The position numbers and the translations under genes are program-made. This document shows positions 34,431-49,100 of a stretch of 64,000 bases of DNA, in pieces. This DNA is from Leptasterias polaris (taxonomy: Eukaryota; Echinodermata; Asteroidea; Forcipulatida; Asteriidae). Every line of letters begins with the position of its first letter. Position 1 is the stretch's first letter. The stretch lies in assembly GCA_037783415.1 (NCBI GenBank), contig JAZGTN010000015.1, forward strand, positions 558,001 through 622,000. The letters are read 5' to 3'. The notes below the pieces were generated by a model. That model saw only the letters and a list, made by a program, of their open reading frames with translations, did no database searches and was not told where the DNA came from.

Positions 34431-37112
34431 ACCTTATGCCTTAGAATATGCTTACATTATTGTTAATGAAAAGATAAAATTTTAACTATTTTTTTAAAAT
34501 CACACCTTTTAATGTAAAAAACTTTCATTTTGCATATCAAGTAATTAATGTTTACAATTGAAATACCTCAAGAAACATTACGTAAATTATGTTAATTACA
34601 TCAACAATTGTTTCATTGTGAAATAAAATACACGTTAACTTAATTGTAAATATGTAGCTTTAGTTTCCTTTGTTAATCATGGAACCTGACTGTCTATAAA
34701 AAGTAACATCACATGATTGCAAGAGGCTGAAACTAGGCATGTATAACATAAACTATTTGCCCTTGCAGGGTCAGCCATTTGCGAGTAGAGCCTTGAATTT
34801 GGGACAGCAGTGAATAGAAGCATTATATACCTCTGTAGTGTCACTGTAATGTAATGACACTTTCATTCAAACAGATACATAAATTCAATAGAAATTAAGC
34901 ATGAAGTCAAGGCTCTACACGCACATGGCAGATCCATGCAAAGAGCGAATACAGGGCCTAACTCATGGCGCTGCTTCTTGGGGAATTCTGAGATTACGAC
35001 TCATAGAACACTGTAAGCGCAGAATTCTGTGTTAAAACAGCGCTGTGAAATTTGGCACTGGTAGGAAAGGCACAGTATTGCTCATGACAATCAGTATTCC
35101 ATTTTACCATTTTGGATTAAGTTATTGAAATGTGCACTTTATTAAATGCTAACAGTTGGCTTCGAGTAGTGAAAGAGACCTATATTTAATGGTGTACTGT
35201 GTAAAGCATTCTGAAGTAATTATTTTGACTTTTCAAGATTGACTATGACTTAGTACTAAAGGGTCATCCAGAGTTTTCAACAATATTAAGGATGTACAGA
35301 GAGTACATGTACAAAAATGTGCATGTCAATAGCTTCTGACTGGCCCAACAAAGATATTGACAAAATCCACCAACATTAGGGCTAGATGGCTCAGGGGGTA
35401 GAGCGCCAGCACGTCAATCCAGAGGTCGCAGATTCAAATCCCGTTCAGTCAATTTTCTTTTACCCAGTCAGTTTCCCTTGTGGTTTATTACTTGATATCA
35501 ATAGCATGTGTAAGTCTCACACATATTCCAACATTAGAAGCTGTCCAAGTCCTTGTGTTCATTTCCTTCACCCCTTAGAGCAATGATCATGGGACCAAAG
35601 TGGTCCTAAAAAGAATGAATATGTGCCAGATTTGCACGGTCTAAAACGATGTGCATGAGCATATTGCTTGTACTATCACCCCCTTCGCTACACAGTATCA
35701 AAATGAGTGCTTGCTATGATTCTACTGTGGAACCTCAACATTGTTAATAGGACTGAAGTTCTGAACAGCCTCTGAACCAATCCCCAATTTCAAACTCTTT
35801 GAATGATCGTAAAACTGTTGATAGTCCCTAAAATGGATACACTAAGATGTAGTTTCACAAATACAAAATATCTTTAGACATTTCATGATTTGATATAATC
35901 ACTTCATACAAATGGAATTCCATCCTTACAACAAAAATATGAAAGATTTCAGATATGACTTTTACATATTGTGTCGTACACAGATTTCACCACAGATCTC
36001 TTAAAAATACATGCACTTCAAAACAAGTACATCCCTATCTCACTTTAAAAAATTGTAAACATTTCATCTTACATTCCCACCTCTTACCATTCCTACAATT
36101 TTGTCCTTAATTTAAAATCTTTCTAACGATTCAATCCTTCCAACTCATTTTCCTGCCAATCCCTACAAAACTATTGCCAAAAACTACAAAACTATAAACT
36201 ACTGCTAAAAGCAAATTAAAGTATTACATTTTTCAAAAATGAGTCGATGGTATTGTTGACTCTTATAAAAGCAATGAAAAAATTTATTATCAAGATGCGA
36301 GAACCAAACTAGAAAAGATTTGATTTCTTCAAAATCTAAATCTAGGTTTGTTTCTTAAACTAAATTCTTTCACATTTTTGATATGTATTTTTTTGCGTTG
36401 TCAACAATGAACATGCTTATTAATTTAGTTGAGATTGTTACAATCTCATCAGCTGCAAAGGCACTTGGTTAAATGTTTCTACTATAAAACTTATCTTAGC
36501 TAGGAACTGGGTGTATAAAAGGATTTCATGTTTAAATTAATTGGAATTAAAAAGGGATCAAACTTGTGTAGACTCATTGTCTTGAATGACCCCAATTATT
36601 AAAAAAACATTCCTTCACACAAATTTTCACAAACCTGGACATAAACCTGGGAGAAAACGTTCTTTCCAATCCTAAAATTTATAATCAACTTATCACACTT
36701 TGGAAAAGTAAATCCTAGGTTTTGGGAATAACCAAATATCATTTCAATCTGCTGTATTTTATCAGGTGTTTCAAGTTCTAAACCCATGTTTTTCAGACCC
36801 AAGGTTACACATCACAGACACAGACATGTCTGTTCGTTGGTTTCCAACAAACTATTAATCCTTTGCAAGTAAACAATGGGAAATTGATTGAGCAAATCTG
36901 AGATATATCAGAAGTTTTTCACAAATAAAATATTGATCCAGTAAACAAACACATTATAAACAAGTTGAAACGACATTCCCAATAACAATTGTTCGCTCAA
37001 GTAGCTGTTTAACATCCCCCTCAGACTGACAAGAACGACTGACAAGAACAGTTGGCCATGAGATGGTGGGTTTCAGTTTGATGAAAGAATTGACTTACTT
37101 AAGGTTTCCAGT
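34431..37112. other. spacer between satellite and XPNPEP1
   Basis: It holds an inverted pair GTAGAGCCTTGA / TCAAGGCTCTAC around 34777 and 34918, a family II SINE at 35378-35460, and the 3' UTR of XPNPEP1 next to 37113. I see no gene. Confidence 0.55.
35378..35460 (+). mobile_element. tRNA-like SINE head (family II)
   Basis: GGGCTAGATGGCTCAGGGGG (A box) and CAGATTCAAATCCCG (B box) are followed by CAATTTTCTTTTACCCAG, a tail also seen after the copy at 53745. The ends do not form an acceptor stem. Confidence 0.7.
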
Positions 37113-40100
37113 TCAACCAAGAGGTTCTGTCTCTCGATACATCCATGCTAGAGCTTCAGTCCTCCCCTGCTTCTTAAGCTCTGCCCCCACAATCTCACGG
37201 CACTTGGAGTGGTAGTTGTTTAACCAAGAAACCTAAAATGAATTTCAGAAATTTGAAATACATGTAGTTTAGAATGAGTTCAGGAAAGATTGTGGAACAA
37301 AAAGGTGATGTGATGATGTTTTGCTTTTGGAAAAACTATGACATCAGTTACTTTTAGAAAGACAATTTTGCAGCCCCAGCTACAGCTCTAGCTACTGTTA
37401 AGGGTGGATTGACACATCATCATGTGTTGATCTATAATTTCCACACTCCTGGTTAAGACCTAATAGCTTGAAGGACAATTAAAGAACAACTGATAAATAT
37501 TAATTGTGAGCAGAAGAATCTAAACTTCTTGAGAAAGAAAGTGAGCTACTTACCTCTGTGTCTGAGAGCAGTGATGGATCAATCATCTTAGCCTGGATCG
37601 GAACTAGAGTCACCGTCTCAAACGTCAGAAAACCAACTTTCCTAAAGTTGAACTGAAATAAATGAATCATCAAAAAGAACATTAAAAGCAGACGTTATAC
37701 TTGGTCAAATGTTTATTCACCTAATCCTCGTTAGCCATTTGCTCAACTGGATCCATCAGTGTTTCTTCAGAATAACTCAACACCAACCATTTGGGCTTTG
37801 ATAAAGTGACTTAGCCTGGATACATAGCAGTAAGGTTGGTATGGCCAGAATTCTCTAAATTTAATTTGTGGCTGTGACTTGCTAAGGACATCACACACTT
37901 CAATACATGTTCACATGACAATCAAGCCCTAGTCACACCCGTTCAAACACAGCCTTATTCTGAAGACAATGGGTCTGTTTTTCTCAGACGATAAACTCAC
38001 CTTTGTTTCCACTGGTTTAATGAGTACTATATTTTCAATCCGGATGCCAAACTCTCCATCTTCATAATATCCCGGTTCTGAAAAATACGACAATTAAATC
38101 ACATCATCAGAAATAATATTTCTCTTTTTCAGTATCATGTCAGCATCTGGAATTATTCAAGCGCCTCAAAGTCTGATGTCAGATGTTCAGGCAACCCAAT
38201 AATAAGTAGTTTGAAAACAGCTCATTTACAATCAATATCAGGTTTCCTCAGGCTTGTGAGCTACAGTGATTAAGTTCATAGATGAGGCATCCTTGGTTTC
38301 ATTACCACAAATATGTACTAATTTTAAATCAAGTAGAAGAGCTTACCATCCGACATGAAGATACCGGCTTCCAGAGCAGCGTCATGAGCCGTGATTCGAG
38401 AGCTAATCTGCTGAGGACCTTCATGGACATTCAGAAAAGCACCGACCCCGTGACCTGTCCCATGAAGGTAGTCAAGACCAACATCCCAGAGAGCTCTACG
38501 GGCAAATGAATCCATCATAGCACCTACATAAGGGAATAGAAAACTAGGAGTCATCATTGGAACTGACGCCAGGCTGTACCTTTAGATAACGACTTTGTGT
38601 CAAATACCACTACCAAATGACAGCCACTCTTTAGTTGTTTTGAATCCCATTGATAACATGGTCAGGACTATTTCCTAGCCAGATAAGGGTTTGGTTTGAC
38701 ATGCTTATATTATCATCGCATCAATGCAACAAGATTGTAACTCAGTTTGATCACAAGGTCGTATACTTGCATACTTGTATAACACATGTCCTGCTCCACA
38801 CAACAAAGATGCATCTCAATCCATTGCTTTTGTGCTTAAATCCAGAAGTTGTTAAAAAAAATACAGCCTTGATACACTATGAAGAATCATATTTGCAAAC
38901 AAGTTTCAACTCAATTTGGCCAAAAGATCGTTTCTGGCACACTTGTAAACACACAATTTGCTCCACACAACAATGACATATCTCACTCATTGGTTCTGTG
39001 CTCAAATCATGATCTTGTTGCACTTTTGAAAAATAAGTTTGCAACAAGATGAGTTCTTGTTACACTGACACGACAATATGATTTTTTATGAATCATTGGT
39101 GTTGTCATGTTAATTTGATATTGTTCAATACCTGTGGTTCCATTCGGGAAAACGGAAGTCGCCAGAGAGATGACCCCTTTTAGCACTCGGGTAAAACATT
39201 CCTGATAATGAAAAATATTTCATCACTTCAACAACAACAGAAAAACCACAATTGAAAATACAACATACATGGCTATAAATATTCAAGAAAAGTTTTACAA
39301 TTATTCTTTCAAAATTTTACCAACAATTCAAATGGATTACTAATTGATAGAACCCTTGCATAGGCCGCCATCGCTGAGGTAAAAAGATGCAAGAGTGTTT
39401 GTGCCTAACACAACTCTCAGCCAATGAGAAGTCTTCCTTTGAACTCAATGAGGGCGCTATTTAGTACGCAGTTCTTCTATAGCACTTTATCACACCTGAG
39501 GGTGTCTCAAAGCTCTCTTTGTTTTGTCTACAAGGTATGTGGAGCTGTGTTTGAATTATAAGACCCATTTATTTACATAGCATCATGTATTGATTTACAA
39601 GATGCTGTGGAGCAATTTGCAGCCAATCATACCAGAAAACACCAGGGTAAACCCCTTCTCTTAACAGTAAGTGAACTGGGTAATTTTACATGCATTACAC
39701 AACACACTGGACCTACAGCTTTAGGTCCCATCAAAAGGACAAAGCAATAATGGTTAAGTGTCCTGCTTTAAAGGACACACGTGTCAAGACTGGGACTCGA
39801 ACCTATACTCTGCTGATTAGAAACACCAGAGCTTGAGTCACGCATGCTTGGCCACTAAGCCATGACAAGCCCCATTGGAGTCTGTGATGTGAAATACACA
39901 GGTTCCATACCTTTTGATACGCTGATGGAGTTCCAAAGTGCATTGTCCTGGTAACGTCTGTTGTTCCATCTCTAAAAACATGAACAAACAAAAACAAAAC
40001 AATCTTTATGAAATATGACACATCTATGTTTAAAGGAAAGAAAATGAAAAGAAGTGCATATGTTACAAGTAAGTAAAATTATGTCATAACGTATGATGGT

Positions 40101-43100
40101 ATTGTACACTCAATCAATAGAACCACCCCCAACAAAAAAATAAAATAAACAAATAAAAAAATCTTCAACAAAACCAGCAAAACTGAAGGTAACAAACAAA
40201 AAACACCCCTCAAAAATAAACAAACAAACAAAGTGACAACAAATTAACAAATCAACAGTGAATAATTACACAAGTAAGATAGCACGCAGGCAAGCAAACA
40301 AACTAACTGAACCCTTCCACCCACAACTCCCACCCCCACACACACACACGTGTGTAAATACAGGCAATCGTGGACCCTCCTTTGTTCAACTCTTTGTGAT
40401 AGCAACCATGGACCACAATGCTTTCCTTTGTGATAGCAACCGTGGACCTATTGTCCCTTTTGTTTTAGGTCCACGGTTTGAATGTGGATACCTACCCACA
40501 CAAACAAATAGCTCTGTGCTGCAGTCACTGTGTGAACATTCCTTTGCTCTATACACTTAAGGAAAATTATGTGGAAGTGTGTAAGTCCACATAGTGTTTC
40601 AAGTCCCTACATTATGTGGACCTCTTTTGTTCTCAGGTCCACACTTCGTATGTAGCGTTAAAACACACACACACAAACAAGAAATATAATAACACAAGAA
40701 TACAATTTATTAAATTGTTGTGGTACCCGGATTCGAGCTGCCTCTAGCTGTCGGGCAAGCTCAGTGGTCTGTGGAAAGACATCTGCTCTGGAATGGCAAA
40801 GGTCTTTGGTTCGAATCCAACCCAAGCTTTATGCCTGTGGATTTTGTTTTCTTCACAGGACTGTGGAAAGTACTGAGTATATAGTGTTTTACACACATCA
40901 GTGTATGGGTAAAACCAAATCATTTTCTTTATCTCCAATGCAGATTTAACATCTTTTAAATAATAATCACACTAAAAAATGTGAGAAATAACTAGGTACC
41001 TGTATTGTCCACCTGAATCACATAGATAGATGCCATGAGTGTTGAGGGGTGTATCTGTCTCTGGTGTTGCTTTATAATGAATGATAGCACCGTTTGATCC
41101 TACACTAGAAATAGTGGCAAAGCTGAGGCTGACATAATCCTCCTGCTCTCTGTGGAAAAAGAAGAAAATCAAATTATACCAGCAAGAAATTTATCAAATG
41201 GTAAAGCAGGTCTAGTAACACACGCATCTTTTTTAAGTGCAAACAAAAAAGAGAAGAAATCATTGTATTCAAAAAAGGCAATCTAAAACAACTAGCTGAT
41301 CAGCTGAAAAGCTATTTGCTTATAGAATGTGAGTTTTACTTTCAAGAAAAATTCAAAAGTGTTATCTTTTTCTGAATTAAATAGGTTTTCTCATTCGATT
41401 TTATTTTTTAGCCTTCGAGAAAGATTCTGCTAGGTTCCGAACGTCAGACCGCTATTTTTTTAATGTAGTTTTTGATACCATTTAAGTTTTCCAAGAAATG
41501 TCTACCTTCGAAGCTGCTCAAGTTTGTCTGAGGCTGATATTTCAGTCAGCTGACCCTTTGGAACCTGAAAACAAATAACACAACAAGAAATAATGGATTG
41601 ATTGATAAAATCATTCTATTTATTTTGTAATCCAATATTATCAAACTACCACTGATAAGTTCTCTCAATTATTGGTTAAAAAAATAATATTTACAATTAT
41701 TTAAACATTTTCAAATACTTTTGAATCATTAAAACCAACCTCTTTTTCCAACCAGTTGAAATATTCACAAAGTGCAACAGCATCTCGTATCTACAGACAA
41801 GATGAAATGAGAAAGATCATCAATTTATTATCTCATAATCTGATGTCAAAGATTTTACAATTAATGACCCTGAAAATGTCTGCAAAAACCAAGAAATACA
41901 ATTTTTATTTAATCTTCAAAAATCACATGCCTTTAGATTAAACATCCAATAAACGATTCTATAAATAAAGACTCTCAAGGGTGGCTCAACAATGGTTAGA
42001 TTGAAATTATAAATGTTCACAGATTTGCACATTACTTATATGGTAGAAAAATAATCACTGTAAAAAACTTCCCTCAAAATATTCTGGACTGAAAGGCTAT
42101 AATTTTTGAGAAATTAGTAAAACAATTAATTTTAACCTCCTGTGTCCAACACTCGATGTTTGAAAACAGTGAAAACTTATAAGGTTTTTTTCCCACTATT
42201 TTCTTGTGACTCTGGAGACCGATTAAGCTTAACTATCAGGTTTGTTATTTCATGTATATGTTGTCACATAAAGTGCATACACTGGTCTTTGACAAGTACC
42301 AATGATGTCCGAGTGCTTTAACCAATGGGATATAAATCCTTTAATCTTACATGAGCATTATTCATCCCTTAATCTGACTGCCTTAAACAATGGAATGCAA
42401 ATCCTTTAATCTTACATGAGCATTATTCATCCCTTAATCTGACTGCCTTAAACAATGGAATGCAAATCCTTTAATCTTACATGAGCATTATTCATCCCTT
42501 AATCTGACTGCCTTAAACAATGGAATGCAAATCCTTTAATCTTACATGAGCATTATTCATCCCTTAATCTGACTGCCTTAAACAATGGAATGCAAATCCT
42601 TTAATCTTACATGAGCATTATTCATCCCTTAATCTGACTGCCTTAAACAATGGAATGCAAATCCTTTAATCTTACATGAGCATCAATGGAATGCAAATCC
42701 TTTAATCTTACATGAGCATTATTCATCCCTTAATCTGACTGCCTTAAACAATGGAATGCAAATCCTTTAATCTTACATGAGCATTATTCATCCCTTAATC
42801 TGACTGCCTTAAACAATGGAATGCAAATCCTTTAATCTTACATGAGCATTATTCATCCCTTAATCTGACTGCCTTAAACAATGGAATGCAAATCCTTTAA
42901 TCTTACATGAGCATTATTCATCCCTTAATCTGACTGCCTTAAACAATGGAATGCAAATCCTTTAATCTTACATGAGCATTCTTCATCCCTTTAATCTCTG
43001 TATTATTCTTGACAGCTTTACTCATCATCGCTGGGGTTCCTTGTAGAATGCATTTCCGCTACAGAAAAAAAAAAATCAAGAAATGACAAAACCCAATCCT

Positions 43101-46100
43101 TAAGTAGGAACAATCGCGATTATAAATGCATTGTTCATTATAACTCATGTAACTCTATCATGGCTGGGCTACTTTTTCACCAGGTGTGCATTTTCAAGAA
43201 CTAAGGAGATAATCAGTAACCCTTACAGACTAGGCAGTTTGGCTTACATCCTCCCATATCCTCCTCTCCTATGTCACTCCACACCAAGTTGTTTGGACTT
43301 GGATAAAACTGGAATGCCTGACCCAATGATAAAGCAATTGTTATTTGGGCCTACTGCCCGCAGTCCTGAATCCTTCACTTTGGCAATTGGATATAGAAGA
43401 ATTTTGGAACTGTAAGGGTTAATTAAACTGATTCAAAAGTTGTAGTGCACCGTACTCTTCGGCTATAATCATAACATTTTAGAGTTGATCTGTCCCCTTC
43501 AATATATTATACCATACTGGAGTGCATCAGTCTGTCACAAGTTCATTCATGAAGATTCTTTTTTATTTCCAATACTTTATTGAGTGAAAATTCCAAACTT
43601 GCAATAAAATCTACATTTCATGAAACGTATTTTAAGAATTTGTTAATAAAAACCACATCTCATGGAAAACTTAACTTTCCCTTTATTTCGGTCTACTTTC
43701 CAACTAATGTTTTAATGAAAATAATTAACAACTTTGTGTGATTCCTAAATTACCGTCTGCCAAAATAAAATAAAATAGAGTTGAGTGAACTTACCCTTGG
43801 AATGCAACTGACAAGAGCGTAGCTGGACTTTGAACTAATCTGAAAATAAGAAATACAAGATCTCTATGTTGAAATGAAATACTCTAAATAGAGCTGAGTC
43901 ATCAGAGTCAGAATCACAATCATGACATTCGTGTTCTTGTGCAAGACTCTTAGATAGTTGCTTCTGATCAATCAGAAGTAACTGGGAACCTGCTAGGGTA
44001 GAGATTGTTGATGTGAATGATGAGCAACCTGTGCAACAATTAGGCTGCCGGTGCTGCATACTCCTCAGGAGTTGAGATGGTTTCAGGAATGCTTCAGGCC
44101 CAATGAACAGGGGTAGTAATAGTGTAAGACGCTTCAATAATGATTAAAAGTGCCTAATAAATGCATATTGCTATTATTATAATTAAAACAAACAACAAGA
44201 AACTACAAGTTTCTTGTTCAGTCTTTCAAGCACACTCCTCTGGAAAAAAGAAGAGCTTAACTTACCCATGTCTTTCCAGTGTTACTCCCATCTGGATAGA
44301 GATCCGCTAGAAACTGTTGAATGGCCTCATACTCATGGATGTCAACTTTCATGCCGTTCTGAATCAGGTGGGTTCTAGCTTCTTCAGTTAACTTCTGATC
44401 GTCTATAAAAAGACTGGAAATAGTAAAAACAAAAAGCCATTAAATAATCACTAAAACTAAGTCAGTAATTACTATTGTGCATTAAACTGTAGCAGTGCAT
44501 TAAACTGTAGCAGTGTATTAGACCAGGTCTAAATAATGGCTTCATCTACGGCTGGATCACAGCACATTCATGCATTGAAGTATAATATGAACAACATCCA
44601 TAGCAACAGTTGTATCCATAGCAACAGTTGTATCCATAGCAACAGTTGTATCCATAGCTGTAGCCGCCAATTCGGATACAGCCTTATATATGTGTAATAC
44701 CATGCTGTAAATTACTACTTTATTTAAGAAATTGCAAAAATCTAAAAATCATTCTGGAAGAAATAATGACTGGTAACAAGGCAAACTTAATTTGGGGCAC
44801 AACTTGAACTTTCACAAAGGTCATTTAAAGGTTGCGTGGTGAATTTGTAACCAATATAAATGCATTATAAATAGTAACAGTTAAATCGGCCCTACCAATA
44901 TACAGTCCTAAAATTGGGCTCATTTAATCAGCCAGAGACACTTCTAGGATTAAAAATACAACAGCAATATGTTCTTTATTATTACTTACTGTACACTCTC
45001 CATGCTAACAACTGCATATGCAAAGAACACTGGATTGTATTCAATATCTGAACCCCTCAAGTTGAACAGCCCTGCAGAGGCAAACATACCCAGTTATGTA
45101 AAATGGTCAGAAAGGTTTTATTTAGTTTTGTTATTTAACCCTCAATGTGACCATTCAATATCATCTACTAAGATCTTGAATGATAAACTAGGCCAGTCTG
45201 CAATATGGTATCATGTGCATCTACACGGTACACAGTTAACCTTCCTACTGTCTGACCATTCAATATCCATCCACTGTTGTTTTGAATGATAGATAAACTA
45301 TGCCAGCATGCAATATGATATCATGTGTTTAATGTATGTCTGTACACAGTTGTGCCACCCTACACAACCGTGCAGACGAATGGATATAAATGGTTGGTCA
45401 ACTCACTGGGAAATAAAACCAATAGTAGGAGGGTTAGAGAAAACAAAACATGAGGAAAATATTACGCTACAAATCAACAGATGACATTAACCTACAAACA
45501 GCACAGGGTTAGAATAAACTAATGTCGCATCACATTAATATTTTACCAGTGTGGTCCAAGAAAACTTACAAGCGATTTCATCAAGGGCTGTCAAGACGAG
45601 GTACTGAGCATTCTTTGAGGTCATCACATCTCTCATCTTAAGTACCTTCTCTGTCCAAGACATACCTGGAAATCAGAAATAAGAATCAACCTAATGAAGT
45701 AAGATGACAAAAGTATAACAAGAACACTTTGATCAATAATTGACTTTGATGTACCATTGTGTATTGAGTATTTAAACAATCTAATACTACTAGGGTTGTG
45801 TATCTACATTTATTTTCTGGAACAGTTAAATGGAAATTGTGACTTCCATTTAACCACTTCTACTGATGGTATGGGAACTATGGTGCAGGGTAGTAAAAAC
45901 TCTCTATTTTCTGTGGGTATTTTGGGCCAATGTGTGAAAGGAGCAGATGTCAACACACTTTCCGGGATTAAAAAATAGAACTTATTGCCCAGTCTTGATG
46001 ATCACAAAACCACAACCACAGTATGGCCAACACCCCTTGTGTGCTGGTGTAGTGTTTTTGGTGCAAAATGTGTAAAAAACTGTAGGGAATTGAAAATAAT

Positions 46101-49100
46101 GTATTACAAATTGTACGGGATTAAGATAAAATACATTCAGACCAATTAAAGGGATGTCAGTCATTCTCCCTGGATAGTGTCTGGGGCTAACATTGTAAAG
46201 AAAAGGAAGGTCTCATTTTTTATTTACTGTCAGCTTCATTTAATTGTTAAGGCAATTTTATGAAATGAGATGATACCCAAGTGATACTCAAGCTGTTACC
46301 TGCATACTTGGTGTCTAGAACCATGACTTGATCAGTGGGTGGACATGGTCGATCATCCCCCCAGACTAAGTCTACCAGATTGACCACTGTTGGCACCAAT
46401 GAGAGTCCGGCAACACTCAAAGTAGTTGAGAACTTCTTCCAAAGATCTGGAATGAGGAAATTTCCAGTTAATGACTTACAGAAGACAATTTCACCTTTAT
46501 GCTGAGTAAACAAACCTGTTAAGCGAATACACTGTAGAAGCTTACAACAGAAACAGATGACAAATTAGTATATAAGTACATGTATATTATTTGTAACCAG
46601 TTCATTGCTTGATTTGCTCAGAAAATATATTGTTTCAGCAAGATAAACTGCACATTAGCAGAAATATTTTCTGCTCATTTTGTTGCTGTCTTTGGCGGCC
46701 ATCTTTAATGATAACTCTTCATGCCTAGGTTCTTCAAGTACCCTCAAATAAATTGCTAATATTTCCAGGTGGAGAGAAGTGATTATGGTAAAGCGTCTCT
46801 ACACAGAATATGAGACTAAGGACCTTTTTGAGAACCTGGCTTTGGCTTGGGCTCTGGCTTAGGCTCTGTCTGCCCAATTGAAGACATACAGGAATGTCCA
46901 CTTTTTATAAATAACTGATGAAGCCTAACCCCAAGACGGCACCTTGGACAAAATTTCAACTTAGACATCAACTTAGACATCAACACACATATGGTTTAAC
47001 CAATTAGCATTTGAATAATGTCTTCTTATCCCAACTAAAAATCAAACCCAAGTTGGAATACAAACACAATCTTACCATTTGCCAATAAGAAAGGATCCAC
47101 CCCTACACGTGCACCCTCTGGAAGATTCTACAACCAAATTTAAAATACAATCATTGGCATGATCCTTTTCAATAAAAATTCCAGTACAATTCTTAAATTA
47201 AAGACAGAGCTAACATTTATAACTCAAATTTTTCCAAACGAAAGCGGAGTTCCTTTTTTACCTTGACAAGCCAGTCCTCCTGTGTGGGTGTGTCTTTCAA
47301 ACCTGAAAACAAAAGAAAGGAATTTTTTAAACAATTAGCGTAACAAAACTTTATTCTACTAAACATGTAAGAATTCTGAATATTTAAGAAATTTGTACCC
47401 TGTAAAGTGAGGATAATATAGCACAAGCTAAAGTATCGGGCCGATACGCAATAACAAAAATCACAAAAATCATCACGATAAACATCATAATTAGAATGCC
47501 CCAAATTGCACAACAGGGCTTTTAAAATGAAGATAAACACTCGAGTAGAAAACATTCAGAGGATCTTCTTTCAATTCAGCATGCTTTGGCCAAACCCTCC
47601 AAAGTTTGGGTCAAGAATGCCCCTAGGGAGAACTCTGCCAAACATGAATTATCAATAATTAATAGATAAATGTGAGTACCGTGTTTCATAAGGGTCCAGT
47701 TAGAATCCATCTGCTGTCCGGCCTGTAAGAAATACCGACCATCAGTCCACAGAGCTGCAACATCCTCTGTGATTATTGCCGTACCTGTCAATAAATAACT
47801 TATTCTTAAAAACAAAGTTCACAATTGGTACATGTAATTATTAGCAAAGACCACTTCCATTCAGAAAGCTCATTGATTATCAAGTTAGTTTATACCAGTA
47901 CTGATTCTCAACACAGAACTATTTTAAATTATCATTGCTTATTTTGTTTCAGCAAAACAAGACCACTGAAACAGCTACTTGAGCAAAAGAATTGTTCCCA
48001 GGAATGCTATTTAAACTTGTTTATAATGTGTTTGTTATCATTTTTTTGTCATTATCGATCACAAAATTAGGCCCCAAAGGCAACATTTTGAAAAACTAGC
48101 TACACTTCTGCCATTGACAGCATGGGTCAAAATGACAATACTCTGGCGATATTTGTGTGGTGTTGCTTTGTAATTGCATTCAAGCAGCTAAACAAAACAG
48201 AGCTCCCACAAATATAGTGAGTGATGACGTAATTTTGTGTGTGTGAATCTTTCTGAAAGCACTGGAGAAGGGCATTCAAAATGATTGGTTTTTACACTTA
48301 AAACCTGTTTACTCTCAAGTGAACTCAATTTCCTTATTGATGGAATACATTTTACATGAATTTAAGCAAAGATCATTTATTTTCATTCAACCTGGTCGTT
48401 AATTTCATGAATTTTTCATAGGTTGGTTTTACAGTATGTTCATGGAGACCTAGAGGATTGGAATAAATTCATTATTCCCCAAAAACCAATGATGTACATT
48501 AAATTTCTTGAAATCTTTGGGTAGATTCTTAGGAATGACATCCCCATCTCTCCTTCATAAGAGACCTTAAATTACTCCTTGTCATCTTTCTCTCATTATG
48601 GTAATGGGTAAAGTAGAGGGATAACCTGTTTTGGTCTCTAAAGTAATCTTATTCAACCCAGGGGTGAAAGTCATTGCTGACAAAAAGGTCTGAAACCAAG
48701 ATCTGAATTTCAGGAGGTTCCTTGGAATGATGGCAACTCCACCTTTTGATAACCTCTGGAGTTAAACATTTCAAGGAGCTTTTGGGAAAATCAGCACTAG
48801 AGAAGTAGATCAAAGAATGTGGTTTCTTTAAAGCTATTAGAGAAGTAGATCAAAGAATGTGGTTTCTTTAAAGCTATTAGAGAAGTAGATCAAAGAATGT
48901 GGTTTCTTTAAAGCTATTTTTCTTCACAAGGCACACATAAAAATAGTCGGAGTTCAGATAAAAATCAGAAATTTCTGATCCCTGACTCACCGAAGGATCC
49001 TGTGAATCCAGACATGAATGCTCGGCGACAATCACAAGAAGCTATGTATTCACTCTGAAAAAGCATCGATAACAACCCATCAATCAATTAAAACAATGTT

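Noticed and set aside
34431..37112. Gene between the satellite and XPNPEP1
   Set aside because: The longest frames (for example 36599-36802) are short, AT-driven and without splice support or family likeness. The part next to 37113 is probably XPNPEP1 3' UTR.
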